Below, in pieces: positions 31,006-37,152 of a stretch of DNA of 37,152 nucleotides (its first letter is position 1; the number at the start of each line of letters is the position of its first letter). The translations under genes and the position numbers were made by a program. This DNA comes from a virus. The notes beneath the pieces were generated by a model that did not search any database, was not told where the DNA came from, and saw only the letters and a program-made list of their open reading frames with translations. The stretch lies in the IMG/VR virus record IMGVR_UViG_3300042566_000349, positions 1 through 37,152 of that record. One strand, 5' to 3'.

Positions 31006-32945
31006 TGGCTAAAGACGCTGGCGCTCAATACGATAACGCAATTCAGTTTGCGGCTAAAGAATTTGGCGTAGATCCTGACGTTCTGCACGGGATCGCCTAC
31101 GCTGAATCTCGTTACAATCCTAAAGCTGTGTCGCCTAAAGGCGCTCAGGGCATGATGCAATTCATGCCGGATACCGCTAAGCGTTTCGGCATTGATCCCA
31201 GCGATCCTGAACAAGCCATTTTCGGTGCAGCTCAGTATTTAAAAGAAAACCTCGACAAGTTCAAAGGTGATTACGGTAAGGCCGTAGCTGCTTATAACTG
31301 GGGCGAGAATCGCAAAGAGTATGAGCAAGGTGACTGGGTTAAAAAGCTACCCAAAGAAACCGATAGCTATGTTGAGCAAGTGCTCAGTTACGCCGCTAAT
31401 CGTGCCAAGCCTGCTGAAGAAAAAGCTGGCCCTAAACCGGCTTTCCCCGGCAGCAAAGCACATTTGATTCCTGGTGCTGAAACGGATGTTCTTCCGACTC
31501 CGCGTAAAGAATTGACCGGGATGGAGAAGATTAAAGACATCGGTAAAGGTCTGGTTGAGATCCCTGGTGCTGTTATTGGTGGCGCATTGCAAGAACCAAT
31601 TGCCGCAGGTATTGCACTTGCGACAGGTAAAAAGCCTGAAGAAGTCGGCTATCGCATGAAGCCAGTTGAATCGCAATTTGCCCAGTCTGTTCTAGGTGGT
31701 GTGGGTTCTGCACTTGAAGAAGCCAAGGTGCCAGCATTGACACCAGGTATGCTGACTGCTCCTGTACGTCCAGCTATGGCTGCTGGTCGTCAAGTGGCTA
31801 CAGAAACCGCTCCTGTGGCTAATCAACTGGCACGAGTTACCGGTCCGATTGCTGAGGAAGTGGCTGCGCGTAACGCCATTAGAACTGGTGAGCGTGTTGC
31901 CAAGTCGTATCAAGAAGCCCCTCGTATTGAGGCAGCTCAAGAAGCTCAGCGTCTGGGTATTAACTTGAATCCAGCTGCATCTAATCCAACAATGCGTAAC
32001 CGTCTGAAAGAAATGATGGTTGGTGGCGAGGATTTGGACAAAGCGATTGCTGAATCGAATAAAGCTCAATGGGGCAAAATTGCCAAAGGCGAATTGGGTA
32101 TTCCTGAAACAGAAACCCTTTCTCCAAAAGCTTTTGCTCAGGCTCGTACTGCTGCATCTAAGCCTTACGAACAGATCAAAGCCATTGACAATTTTGTTGC
32201 CGATGAAGGCACTGTCACTGCCTTGAATGATCTGCGTCAATCTGAAGCCCTGATCGGTGGTGAAGCTACTAAAGGCGCGATTGATAAGCTAATCGATAGT
32301 GCCGTGACCCGTGTTGAAAAGGGCATGAACGGTAAAGATTTGCTGGATAACATCTCAAATCTGCGTAAAGATGCCCGGACAATCTATAAAAAGACTGATC
32401 TTAGCCCTGAGCAGCGTGCTGTTGCTGATGCCAATATCAGCATCGCCAACACTCTTGAAGGTCTGGTAGAAAAGAATTTGGCTGGTAATCCTAAACTGCT
32501 GGAGCAGTTCCGCGAAGCGCGGACTAAGATGGCTAAGAGCTACGCTTACGAAGGTGCCACGGACATGAATACCGGCATCCTTGATCCGGCTAAGATTGCT
32601 CAGATGACAGCCAAAGATAATGCGCTTACTGGCGACATTGCTGCTATCGGCAAGATTGCCGGTAACTTCCCTGAGACAGTCTCTACCACGCCACGCGGTC
32701 TGCCTGCTAGAGCAATTAGCCATCTAACCCGTTCAGGTGTACCAGGCGCATTAGGTTTTGCTGCTGGTTCGCTGGTCGGTTCGCCAGGGTTAGGTGTGAT
32801 CACTGGTGCTGCTGCCGGTCAGCTTGCTGCCAAAATCGGTGCTAAGCGCGTACTTAATAAAGCATATCAAGCTAAACGAGCTGTGCCAAAAGATTACCGA
32901 AACAATCTTGCACCTATCGAAAAGCTGAACGCTTTGATAAAATGA
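31005..32945 (+). CDS. Ejection protein with N-terminal lytic transglycosylase (SLT) domain
   Basis: 646 residues. Residues 8-130 are a soluble lytic transglycosylase-like domain: IAYAESRYNPKAVSPKGAQG with catalytic E34, then MMQFMPDTAKRFG and AVAAYNWGENR. This cuts peptidoglycan to let DNA through. The rest is long, Ala/Lys-rich helix (residues 200-560) with a hydrophobic Gly-rich stretch near 590-620 (GALGFAAGSLVGSPGLGVIT) that may insert in the membrane. Equivalent in place to the large P22 ejection protein gp16, though here fused to a muralytic domain as in T7 gp16. Confidence 0.85.
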   Translation: MAKDAGAQYDNAIQFAAKEFGVDPDVLHGIAYAESRYNPKAVSPKGAQGMMQFMPDTAKRFGIDPSDPEQAIFGAAQYLKENLDKFKGDYGKAVAAYNWGENRKEYEQGDWVKKLPKETDSYVEQVLSYAANRAKPAEEKAGPKPAFPGSKAHLIPGAETDVLPTPRKELTGMEKIKDIGKGLVEIPGAVIGGALQEPIAAGIALATGKKPEEVGYRMKPVESQFAQSVLGGVGSALEEAKVPALTPGMLTAPVRPAMAAGRQVATETAPVANQLARVTGPIAEEVAARNAIRTGERVAKSYQEAPRIEAAQEAQRLGINLNPAASNPTMRNRLKEMMVGGEDLDKAIAESNKAQWGKIAKGELGIPETETLSPKAFAQARTAASKPYEQIKAIDNFVADEGTVTALNDLRQSEALIGGEATKGAIDKLIDSAVTRVEKGMNGKDLLDNISNLRKDARTIYKKTDLSPEQRAVADANISIANTLEGLVEKNLAGNPKLLEQFREARTKMAKSYAYEGATDMNTGILDPAKIAQMTAKDNALTGDIAAIGKIAGNFPETVSTTPRGLPARAISHLTRSGVPGALGFAAGSLVGSPGLGVITGAAAGQLAAKIGAKRVLNKAYQAKRAVPKDYRNNLAPIEKLNALIK

Positions 32946-32968
32946 CGCAAGCATAATCGGAGCGTGTT

Positions 32969-33223
32969 ATGGAAAGCTGGCAGCATCTAATTAACGTAAT
33001 CGGCGGTGCTGCACTGGCGGCAGTTGGCTGGTTTTGTCGTGAAATATGGGATTCGCTCAAGGTTCTGCGAGAAGATGTCCACCGAATCGAAATTAACCTG
33101 CCTGAAAGCTATGTTAAACGCGCTGAAATCGAAACTAAGCTGGACAAGATTGACCAGCGATTCGACAAGCTGGACGCCCACATCACAAAGCTCTTTGAGC
33201 GTATTGAGCAAAAAGGGTTGTAA
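32969..33223 (+). CDS. Small membrane protein with coiled coil, holin-region (84 aa)
   Basis: One N-terminal membrane helix (LINVIGGAALAAVGWFCREI, residues 7-26), then an amphipathic helix KVLREDVHRIEINLPESYVK and a charged coiled coil to the end (DKIDQRFDKLDAHITKLFER). This form precedes endolysin genes in many phages and is often listed as a holin-like or lysis accessory protein. CGGAG precedes the ATG; its stop overlaps the endolysin start as TAATG. Confidence 0.7.
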   Translation: MESWQHLINVIGGAALAAVGWFCREIWDSLKVLREDVHRIEINLPESYVKRAEIETKLDKIDQRFDKLDAHITKLFERIEQKGL

Positions 33224-33699
33224 TGGACTTTCAGACCGCCTTTGATCTACTGATCACCCATGAGGGCGGTTTCTCGAATCACCCTGATGATCCTGGTGGC
33301 GCGACAATGTACGGAGTCACTGAAGCCGTAGCCCGTGCCGAGGGCTTTACCGGCTCAATGCGTAACTTCTCGCTGAATGACGCCAAAACGATTTATCGTA
33401 AGAAGTATTGGGACGCCTGCCGGTGCGACGCTATGCCCGATCAGCTGCGCTACCCGCTATTCGATGCAGCAGTCAACTCCGGCCCCAGTCAATCGATTAA
33501 ATGGCTACAATCTGCGCTAGGTGTTAAAGCTGATGGCGCTCTCGGTCCAATGACTCAGCAAGCTGCTAATGTGTGTTTCCCGCAGATTGTGCGCCAGAAG
33601 ATGATAGGAGCCAGACTCAGGTTTATGACAAACCTGGCTAACTGGCCTTCCTTTTCTAAAGGATGGGCACGGCGTATTGCGGCAATTCTGGAGATGTAA
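33223..33699 (+). CDS. Endolysin: GH108 N-acetylmuramidase with peptidoglycan-binding domain
   Basis: 158 residues. ITHEGGFSNHPDDPGGATMY (11-30) with Glu14 is the active-site signature of GH108 (ZliS-type) lysozymes, followed by GVTEA. FDAAVNSGPSQSIKWLQSAL then GVKADGALGPMTQQ (about 84-117) is the C-terminal peptidoglycan-binding domain 3. It cuts the glycan chain at the end of infection. No signal peptide, so release depends on a holin, which the neighbours may supply. Confidence 0.93.
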   Translation: MDFQTAFDLLITHEGGFSNHPDDPGGATMYGVTEAVARAEGFTGSMRNFSLNDAKTIYRKKYWDACRCDAMPDQLRYPLFDAAVNSGPSQSIKWLQSALGVKADGALGPMTQQAANVCFPQIVRQKMIGARLRFMTNLANWPSFSKGWARRIAAILEM

Positions 33700-33707
33700 C
33701 CGACTTT

Positions 33708-34076
33708 ATGATTCTTGAAGCTATCCTATCCGCATTAGTCCCAGTCGGCATCGAGGGGATTAAACAGGTCATTGCTAAGTTCACCGGCAGTGTGCGCCCC
33801 ACAACCATCGCTGAACAGATTCAACTAGATCAAAATGACATTCAGAAACTTAATGCTTTGGCTGCTCTGGATAATCCGGGTGGCACTCCTAGCCAGTGGG
33901 TTATTGATCTTAGAGCATCTTCTCGATATATTGGTGCCCTGGCAGTTATTAGTGTAGGCATTACCAGCATCTATTTGCCATTGGACGACTACACCAAAGG
34001 CATCGCATTAGAAGCTGCCAACATAGCCTTCGGCTTCCTGTTTGGCACCCGGATCATGGCTAACTTGAACAAATGA
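33708..34076 (+). CDS. Putative holin, 3-TM type (122 aa)
   Basis: Hydrophobic segments at 2-18 (ILEAILSALVPVGIEGI), 72-92 (YIGALAVISVGITSIYLPL) and 98-115 (IALEAANIAFGFLFGT) with a conserved SQWVIDLRASSR before the second, like the 3-TM holin family (GTA_holin_3TM) in layout. The ATG at 33708 gives the hydrophobic N-terminus; an upstream frame inside the endolysin gene is less likely. Next to the endolysin, so a holin is a good but unproven call. ATGA overlap with the next gene. Confidence 0.65.
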   Translation: MILEAILSALVPVGIEGIKQVIAKFTGSVRPTTIAEQIQLDQNDIQKLNALAALDNPGGTPSQWVIDLRASSRYIGALAVISVGITSIYLPLDDYTKGIALEAANIAFGFLFGTRIMANLNK

Positions 34077-34285
34077 CCACAGTTGATGACGACGCCTCCA
34101 TGCGTGAGGAGCAATTTCTTAAAGTTGCCCTCCAGAAACGTAAGCCTAGTGGCCCTGTTGCCACTGGTCGGTGTTTATATTGCAACGCAGAGCTGTCTGA
34201 TAATCGTCGGTTTTGCGATGGTTGGTGTGCTGAAGATTGGAACCTTGAGCAAGAAGCACAAAAGCGACACAGAGGCCGATATTAG
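34073..34285 (+). CDS. Zinc-ribbon protein (70 aa), last late gene
   Basis: Four cysteines, C34-x2-C37 and C48-x3-C52 (GRCLYCNAELSDNRRFCDGW), make a single zinc ribbon like DUF2116-type proteins, followed by a basic helix (EQEAQKRHRGRY). Found at the end of lysis operons in several phages; could bind nucleic acid. Ends about 50 bp before the terminator. Confidence 0.75.
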   Translation: MTTVDDDASMREEQFLKVALQKRKPSGPVATGRCLYCNAELSDNRRFCDGWCAEDWNLEQEAQKRHRGRY

Positions 34286-34337
34286 GTTATAATGTACCCG
34301 TTTCGTTTTCTTGCCTTGTCCCCTCCTGGCAAATTAA

Positions 34338-34364
34338 AAGCCCCTACTTAGGGGCTTCTTTTTT
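34338..34364. terminator. Bidirectional terminator between late operon and right operon
   Basis: Eight-pair stem AAGCCCCT/AGGGGCTT with a 4-nt loop, then CTTTTTT. The A-rich left flank lets the same stem serve the other strand. It closes the plus-strand late operon and the convergent minus-strand right operon. Confidence 0.9.
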
Positions 34365-34442
34365 GGTCAATAGCCAGATTGGTATGGCGAACAGTATCGC
34401 CATGATAAATGCGCCAAACAGGAAGCACTCATCATTTGACAC
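34344..34442 (-). CDS. Possible 32-residue membrane peptide
   Basis: From a GTG overlapping the end of the upstream gene: an acidic start (SNDECF) and one membrane helix LFGAFIMAILFAIPIWLL, then TKKEAPK. The stop falls inside the terminator hairpin. Helix plus positive tail look genuine, but there is no clear ribosome binding site. Confidence 0.4.
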   Translation of the reverse strand: MSNDECFLFGAFIMAILFAIPIWLLTKKEAPK

Positions 34443-34728
34443 TGGCTAACTCGCGTACCTTGGCGTCATAGGCTTCACCGCTGCCACGATGTTTACAACC
34501 TTCACACCACGGATCTTGTAGGCTGCGATCAAACCGACACTCACGGCTCATGGTGAACGGTATGCGTACCCGCTCCATGTAGAAGGTTGGCTCATAGCCA
34601 TTAGCGCCAGCCCTGCGATTAGGCGCGTAATAGCTTTCCACAAAGTCCTTACGATTGTGGCAACCGTATCGGGTTGTATCGTCGAATTTGGTTTTCTTGT
34701 GTACTGCGTGATCAACGACTGGTGGCAT
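34432..34728 (-). CDS. Hypothetical protein with C-terminal Cys pair (98 aa)
   Basis: Starts MPPVVDHAVHKKTKFDDTTR. Tyr/Arg-rich middle (SYYAPNRRAGANGYEPTFYM), then SRECRFDRSLQDPWCEGCKH, where the three Cys and a His could bind a metal. AAGGAG 10 nt before the ATG supports this start over one 15 codons upstream; the site lies inside the HNH gene. Seen in other phages as an uncharacterised accessory protein (recognition weak). Confidence 0.65.
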   Translation of the reverse strand: MPPVVDHAVHKKTKFDDTTRYGCHNRKDFVESYYAPNRRAGANGYEPTFYMERVRIPFTMSRECRFDRSLQDPWCEGCKHRGSGEAYDAKVRELASVK

Positions 34729-35173
34729 GATTTGCAAACTCCTTATGATGTTTATTTCTAGCTTCTGTGGCAACTAAGTCGGCAAGCTCCATATCGTCAT
34801 ACCCACCAAACCATGTATTTTTACCGTTAATTTTTAATCTAACGCACCATTTATTGTTTTGTCGAAACACATTCTTGTGACCAGACGTATTACAAATGTT
34901 CAGTTTCTGATTCATTCCGTTTCTGCAATGATCTGCGGAACGTAAATTTTCAATCCGATTGTCTGACTTCATGCCATTGATATGATCAATTACACGCGGA
35001 ATATATCCATGATGGATAAAAAACACCAGTCTGTGAGCAGCATACCTGTTGTTCTTTACTTGAACACGAATATATCCGTCAACATTCAATGATCCAGCCT
35101 CTTTGCCAGACTTTTTCCAAAACAATTTGCCGTCTTTATATGCAAGTAGCTGCACTGCTTCTTTTATGGGCAT
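34712..35173 (-). CDS. HNH homing endonuclease with AP2-like domain
   Basis: 153 residues. HNH core AHRLVFFIHHGYIPRVIDHI with NGMKSDNRIENLR, and an AP2-like C-terminus SGHKNVFRQNNKWCVRLKIN with FGGYDDMELADL. GAGGAAAACCT precedes the ATG at 35173, preferred over a start 16 codons earlier. It overlaps the upstream stop by 10 bp and the downstream start by 17 bp. Third AP2-type copy of the genome and more AT-rich than its neighbours. Confidence 0.9.
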   Translation of the reverse strand: MPIKEAVQLLAYKDGKLFWKKSGKEAGSLNVDGYIRVQVKNNRYAAHRLVFFIHHGYIPRVIDHINGMKSDNRIENLRSADHCRNGMNQKLNICNTSGHKNVFRQNNKWCVRLKINGKNTWFGGYDDMELADLVATEARNKHHKEFANHATSR

Positions 35174-35376
35174 AGGTTTTCCTCTATAAAGTTGGCCCAC
35201 ATTGAGCCATTGATACGCCACTCAATAGCTGCCTTAGCCTGAGCTTTACCAGCCTGGATACCCAGCGCATATATTTCATTGAGAAGCTCGAGGTGGCGAG
35301 GATCAACCTCGCCGTACATCAGGCTGTGCTTACGGATCAGATGTGCAATGTCAGACTTGTTTAACATGATAGACAT
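35164..35376 (-). CDS. Small hypothetical protein (70 aa)
   Basis: Helical protein: MLNKSDIAHLIRKHSLMYGE at the third codon after the first possible start, then HLELLNEIYALGIQAGKAQA and a WRINGSMWANFIEEN end. The ALGIQAGKAQAK pattern is common in small phage early proteins. Start is either 35376 or 35367; neither has a strong ribosome binding site, and both overlap the upstream gene, suggesting coupling. Function unknown. Confidence 0.65.
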   Translation of the reverse strand: MSIMLNKSDIAHLIRKHSLMYGEVDPRHLELLNEIYALGIQAGKAQAKAAIEWRINGSMWANFIEENLCP

Positions 35377-35731
35377 ACCAGCGAGTACCGGATTCTTTGA
35401 TTTTGATTCTGGTGATTAGTTTCTTACGATACAGTGCGGTCAAAAGCATGGAGCAGTGATTAGCTGTCCATTTAGTTTTTTTAGAAGCATCAATACCGGT
35501 AATTCCATTATTGCACTTAACAATCGCCAGCATCCGTTTCTCGGAATCTTTTAGTACATTCGGGTCTTTAGGCTTAGCGGCTCTTTGCTGCTTGTATTGC
35601 TCTTCCTCTTTGTCGTTACGCTCGTAGCCTGAGCTATACACCCCGATCCGGTGCTGCCTGGTTGTAGGCGCATTGGGGATCGGTGTGTTGTAGCCGCACA
35701 TATTGTTGAGGATCTCAAGACCGATCATCAT
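35351..35731 (-). CDS. Winged-helix-like protein (126 aa)
   Basis: Residues 25-60 are charged and probably flexible. Residues 62-126 (DSEKRMLAIVKCNNGITGID, then ASKKTKWTANHCSMLLTALY and RKKLITRIKIKESGTRWYVY) follow the helix-helix-helix-wing order of a winged HTH. Likely binds DNA, perhaps regulating this operon. A GGGAG site lies inside the upstream gene just before the two adjacent ATGs. Domain call from pattern only. Confidence 0.6.
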   Translation of the reverse strand: MMIGLEILNNMCGYNTPIPNAPTTRQHRIGVYSSGYERNDKEEEQYKQQRAAKPKDPNVLKDSEKRMLAIVKCNNGITGIDASKKTKWTANHCSMLLTALYRKKLITRIKIKESGTRWYVYHVKQV

Positions 35732-35852
35732 CTAGCTCCCGTTGCCGTTGGATGTCGCGCTCATAATCGCCCCGTGTGTCCTCATCAGTCGGTGCCCAAG
35801 GGTCATCATTGTCGCCCCACAGGTCATCGTAATCATCTTCAGTTTTGCTCAT
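35715..35852 (-). CDS. Small very acidic protein (45 aa)
   Basis: Eighteen Asp/Glu in 45 residues (SKTEDDYDDLWGDNDDPWAP, ending RELDDDRS), net charge near -12, with two Trp. AAGGAG lies 9 nt before the ATG and the start overlaps the upstream stop as TAATG. Strongly acidic small phage proteins sometimes mimic DNA or bind host enzymes; nothing here proves that. Confidence 0.65.
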   Translation of the reverse strand: MSKTEDDYDDLWGDNDDPWAPTDEDTRGDYERDIQRQRELDDDRS

Positions 35853-36034
35853 TATTTCATGCTCCTTATGGCTGCGGCGCAATCTGCTTCGGTTTCACCA
35901 CCATCACCCTCGCGCCAACCAAATTCAAAATTAAGCCAGCCAATCCCAATCCAAAACTCTTCGTCAAAACCTACGGCGATAACCGGCCACAAAAGAACGT
36001 GTGGTTGATCTGCTTCAAAATAAAATCCTTTCAT
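35852..36034 (-). CDS. Small protein with CAAAIRSMK C-terminus (60 aa)
   Basis: Aromatic-rich start MKGFYFEADQPHVLLWPVIA, then VGFDEEFWIGIGWLNFEFGW and the tail EADCAAAIRSMK. The tail is the same as that of the upstream protein and is encoded together with the next gene's ribosome binding site as a duplicated DNA module. AAGGAG precedes the ATG, which overlaps the upstream stop (ATGA). Function unknown. Confidence 0.7.
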   Translation of the reverse strand: MKGFYFEADQPHVLLWPVIAVGFDEEFWIGIGWLNFEFGWREGDGGETEADCAAAIRSMK

Positions 36035-36066
36035 TTCATGCTCCTTATGGCTGCCGCGCAGTCTGA
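35854..36066. repeat. Direct repeat: gene end plus ribosome binding site module
   Basis: A stretch of about 33 bp starting ATTTCATGCTCCTTATGGCT on the plus strand occurs at 35854 and again at 36034, with two mismatches. On the minus strand each copy encodes the CAAAIRSMK gene end and the AAGGAGCATGAAAT leader of the following gene. It can act as a recombination site for swapping or deleting the gene between. Confidence 0.8.
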
Positions 36067-36375
36067 CTGAAACCAATTCGACATTGGCATTCCCTCGCAC
36101 ACCTTCGCTGCCTTCTCTTTCGTTGCCTCTTTACCAGCCTCAAATCCAACCATGTAGGCAATGGTTAGGTCGTCGTTGTGATCATCACGCTTTTTCAGTT
36201 CATTAAACTGACGGTCAATGTCGTCACGAACCGCTTGTTCAATGTTTATCTCTTTCGTTGCCTCTGCCACTAGGTTGGCGAAGCGTTCAAGGTCTTCTAC
36301 TGTAAAGTAATAAATCTCATACTTTTCGAAAGCGCAAGCCTCCCGCGCCATACGGATGATTTCTTCCTGCGTCAT
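36031..36375 (-). CDS. Hypothetical phage early protein (114 aa)
   Basis: MTQEEIIRMAREACAFEKYE, then FTVEDLERFANLVAEATKEI, a pattern I know from many uncharacterised phage proteins that start MTQEEIIRMAREA and contain an LERFA helix. The rest is helical and charged, ending NWFQSDCAAAIRSMK. The ATG at 36375 overlaps the upstream stop (ATGA), with a GGGGAGG site upstream; an in-frame start six codons earlier is less likely. Function unknown. Confidence 0.75.
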   Translation of the reverse strand: MTQEEIIRMAREACAFEKYEIYYFTVEDLERFANLVAEATKEINIEQAVRDDIDRQFNELKKRDDHNDDLTIAYMVGFEAGKEATKEKAAKVCEGMPMSNWFQSDCAAAIRSMK

Positions 36376-36512
36376 AGCAGTGCCTCCCCACACTCATACA
36401 GTGCTTTCTGATACGGATTGACCGGTGCAGCCTGTACTGGCTTTTGCTGCACCGGTTTAGCTGGCTGATACAGCTCAGCATGATTGTAAAACTTAGGCGT
36501 GTTGCTAAGCAT
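36372..36512 (-). CDS. Small Pro/Gln-rich protein (46 aa)
   Basis: MLSNTPKFYNHAELYQPAKP, then VQQKPVQAAPVNPYQKALYE and CGEALL. A short linker-like protein with no recognised family. It starts in a TAATG overlap and ends in an ATGA overlap, so translation is coupled on both sides, which supports a real gene. Confidence 0.6.
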   Translation of the reverse strand: MLSNTPKFYNHAELYQPAKPVQQKPVQAAPVNPYQKALYECGEALL

Positions 36513-36703
36513 TAGACTGGCCGTGGCTCATCAAGGCGCGACTTCATGTGCGATGGGTGCAGGATGTATTTGGTGCCCATCTCCTCTTTGATCTTAGCCA
36601 TGCGAGCTGCGTTACGCTCAGCCATACCTTCCATGCACTGCAGCAGCTCAGGTGTGGTTTCTGGTGACTTAATGAATTTACGGATAATGTCGATCATAGT
36701 CAT
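36512..36703 (-). CDS. Small helical protein (63 aa)
   Basis: MTMIDIIRKFIKSPETTPEL, then LQCMEGMAERNAARMAKIKE, two helices with a Met-rich face, and a basic end. AAGGGGACAACC precedes the ATG at 36703. A much longer frame through the upstream gene is rejected as it has no start signal. Unknown function. Confidence 0.65.
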   Translation of the reverse strand: MTMIDIIRKFIKSPETTPELLQCMEGMAERNAARMAKIKEEMGTKYILHPSHMKSRLDEPRPV

Positions 36704-36713
36704 GGTTGTCCCC

Positions 36714-37019
36714 TTAGTTGCAATATGTGAATTGACCGATGGTTTGGCACATTGTCTGTGGACCCCTCGGTGGTGTGATATAGGTAAAGTTACCCGACTG
36801 GAACACGGTCGTCTGACCTTGTGGCTCATCGATATAGGTGTAATTGCCCGATTGCCAGATGGTAGTTTGACCACGATCACTGATTGGTGCCACAGGCAAT
36901 ACAGCAGCTGCCGTTGGACGCTGTGCCAACAGTGGTGATTTGAACGTGGTGTCCAGCTCATAAGACTGAGCCATAGCGCCAGTGGATACCAGCATTGTTG
37001 CGATGATTAAATGTTTCAC
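36714..37019 (-). CDS. Exported protein with three internal repeats (101 aa)
   Basis: GTG start preceded by AAGGAAATAATC. Residues 1-18 are a signal peptide (KHLIIATMLVSTGAMA, then QS) with an AMA cleavage site. The mature part has repeats GQTTIWQSGNYTYIDEP and GQTTVFQSGNFTYITPP, then a diverged PQTMCQTIGQFTYCN with two Cys. Repeats of about 19 residues with alternating polar and aromatic residues suggest short beta hairpins on the periplasmic side or cell surface. As first gene after the nested promoter it may be made early, fitting superinfection exclusion or envelope change; unproven. Confidence 0.7.
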   Translation of the reverse strand: MKHLIIATMLVSTGAMAQSYELDTTFKSPLLAQRPTAAAVLPVAPISDRGQTTIWQSGNYTYIDEPQGQTTVFQSGNFTYITPPRGPQTMCQTIGQFTYCN

Positions 37020-37048
37020 GATTATTTCCTTACTGTTAATGTGCTTAG

Positions 37049-37077
37049 AGTGTATAACCCTATACACCCTTTGTCAA
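37049..37077 (-). promoter_or_regulatory. Sigma-70 promoter of the right leftward operon, inside the helicase gene end
   Basis: Minus strand: -35 TTGACA (37072-37077), 17-bp spacer, -10 TACACT (37049-37054). The -35 lies in the last codons of the helicase gene. The spacer and -10 carry an 18-bp palindrome, so repression by a bound dimer is likely. Confidence 0.85.
37050..37067. repeat. Operator-like palindrome in the promoter spacer
   Basis: GTGTATA-ACCC-TATACAC: perfect 7-bp arms around 4 bp, filling the space between -35 and -10. Typical place for a repressor dimer. The RHH, HTH and winged-helix proteins of this genome are candidates. Confidence 0.75.
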
Positions 37078-37152
37078 GCGATATTGTTTGATCGCGTTTC
37101 TGAGTCCTGCCTGAGTCTGTGCTTTCTCATCCAAAGCCATAGCCTGAGCCTG
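37060..37152 (-). CDS. C-terminal 30 residues of the SNF2-type helicase (partial)
   Basis: Open from the window edge to a TAG at 37060: QAQAMALDEKAQTQAGLRNA then IKQYRLTKGV. The xALxxKxQTQxxLxxAIxxYR pattern is the usual last helix of phage SNF2 helicases, whose main part lies at the other window end on the same strand. Both ends share CCTG; joining over those 4 bases keeps the frame. A few codons may be missing at the junction. Confidence 0.75.
   Translation of the reverse strand, partial: QAQAMALDEKAQTQAGLRNAIKQYRLTKGV

Noticed and set aside
1-37152. Prophage or temperate phage
   Set aside because: No integrase, excisionase, CI-like long repressor or attachment sites seen; HTH and RHH proteins alone do not show lysogeny.

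Overview
The window is an almost complete tailed-phage genome of the podovirus type. It carries a P22-like head and neck set (portal, scaffold, coat, gp4-type and gp10-type tail-hub proteins), ejection proteins, a GH108 endolysin and a holin candidate, together with its own replication genes. I see no integrase, excisionase or partition genes, so a lytic life style is likely. Promoters look like host sigma-70 sites, ribosome binding sites are strong and genes overlap by ATGA or TAATG, which points to a Gram-negative, probably proteobacterial, host. The two window ends hold the two parts of one SNF2-type helicase gene on the same strand, so the molecule is probably circular or circularly permuted and simply cut inside that gene.

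Layout. (1) 1-7221, minus strand: replication operon, read from a promoter at 7253-7281: RHH regulator, a linker protein, an HNH gene, a Cas4-like DUF2800 nuclease, a DUF2815 ssDNA-binding protein, two structured RNA elements plus tRNA-Thr, a family B DNA polymerase, a VRR-NUC nuclease, an HNH gene and the helicase. (2) 7315-9789, plus strand: an 824-residue primase-polymerase/helicase ending in a two-way terminator. (3) 9835-11121, minus strand: small regulatory or accessory genes, including a Cro-like HTH protein. (4) 11122-11763: the only long non-coding region (about 640 bp), packed with copies of a TTCACATTGTGAA-like repeat, with divergent promoters; probable operator array and candidate origin. 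(5) 11773-34285, plus strand: late genes in the order terS, terL, HNH, small protein, GroES, portal, tailspike cassette, scaffold, coat, two coat-adjacent proteins, gp4-like, (antisense HNH), gp10-like, needle/fibre-like, cupin-like, three ejection proteins, lysis cassette. A two-way terminator follows at 34338-34364. (6) 34344-37019, minus strand: small accessory genes read from a promoter with an 18-bp palindrome nested in the end of the helicase gene.

How it works together. The primase-helicase, polymerase, ssDNA-binding protein, helicase and nucleases form a largely self-sufficient replication set. The terminase and portal point to headful packaging. The tailspike cassette (17.8-20.9 kb) is clearly AT-richer than its neighbours and sits between portal and scaffold, where P22 has no tailspike; it looks acquired. 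Five HNH homing-endonuclease genes are fitted between genes, one of them antisense to the late operon with its own promoter.

Most unusual items: the two tandem GGGGC...GCCCC-closed RNA structures next to tRNA-Thr, the repeat array of the central intergenic region, the exported three-repeat protein at the head of the right operon, the duplicated C-terminus/RBS module at 35.85 and 36.03 kb, and the phage-encoded GroES.
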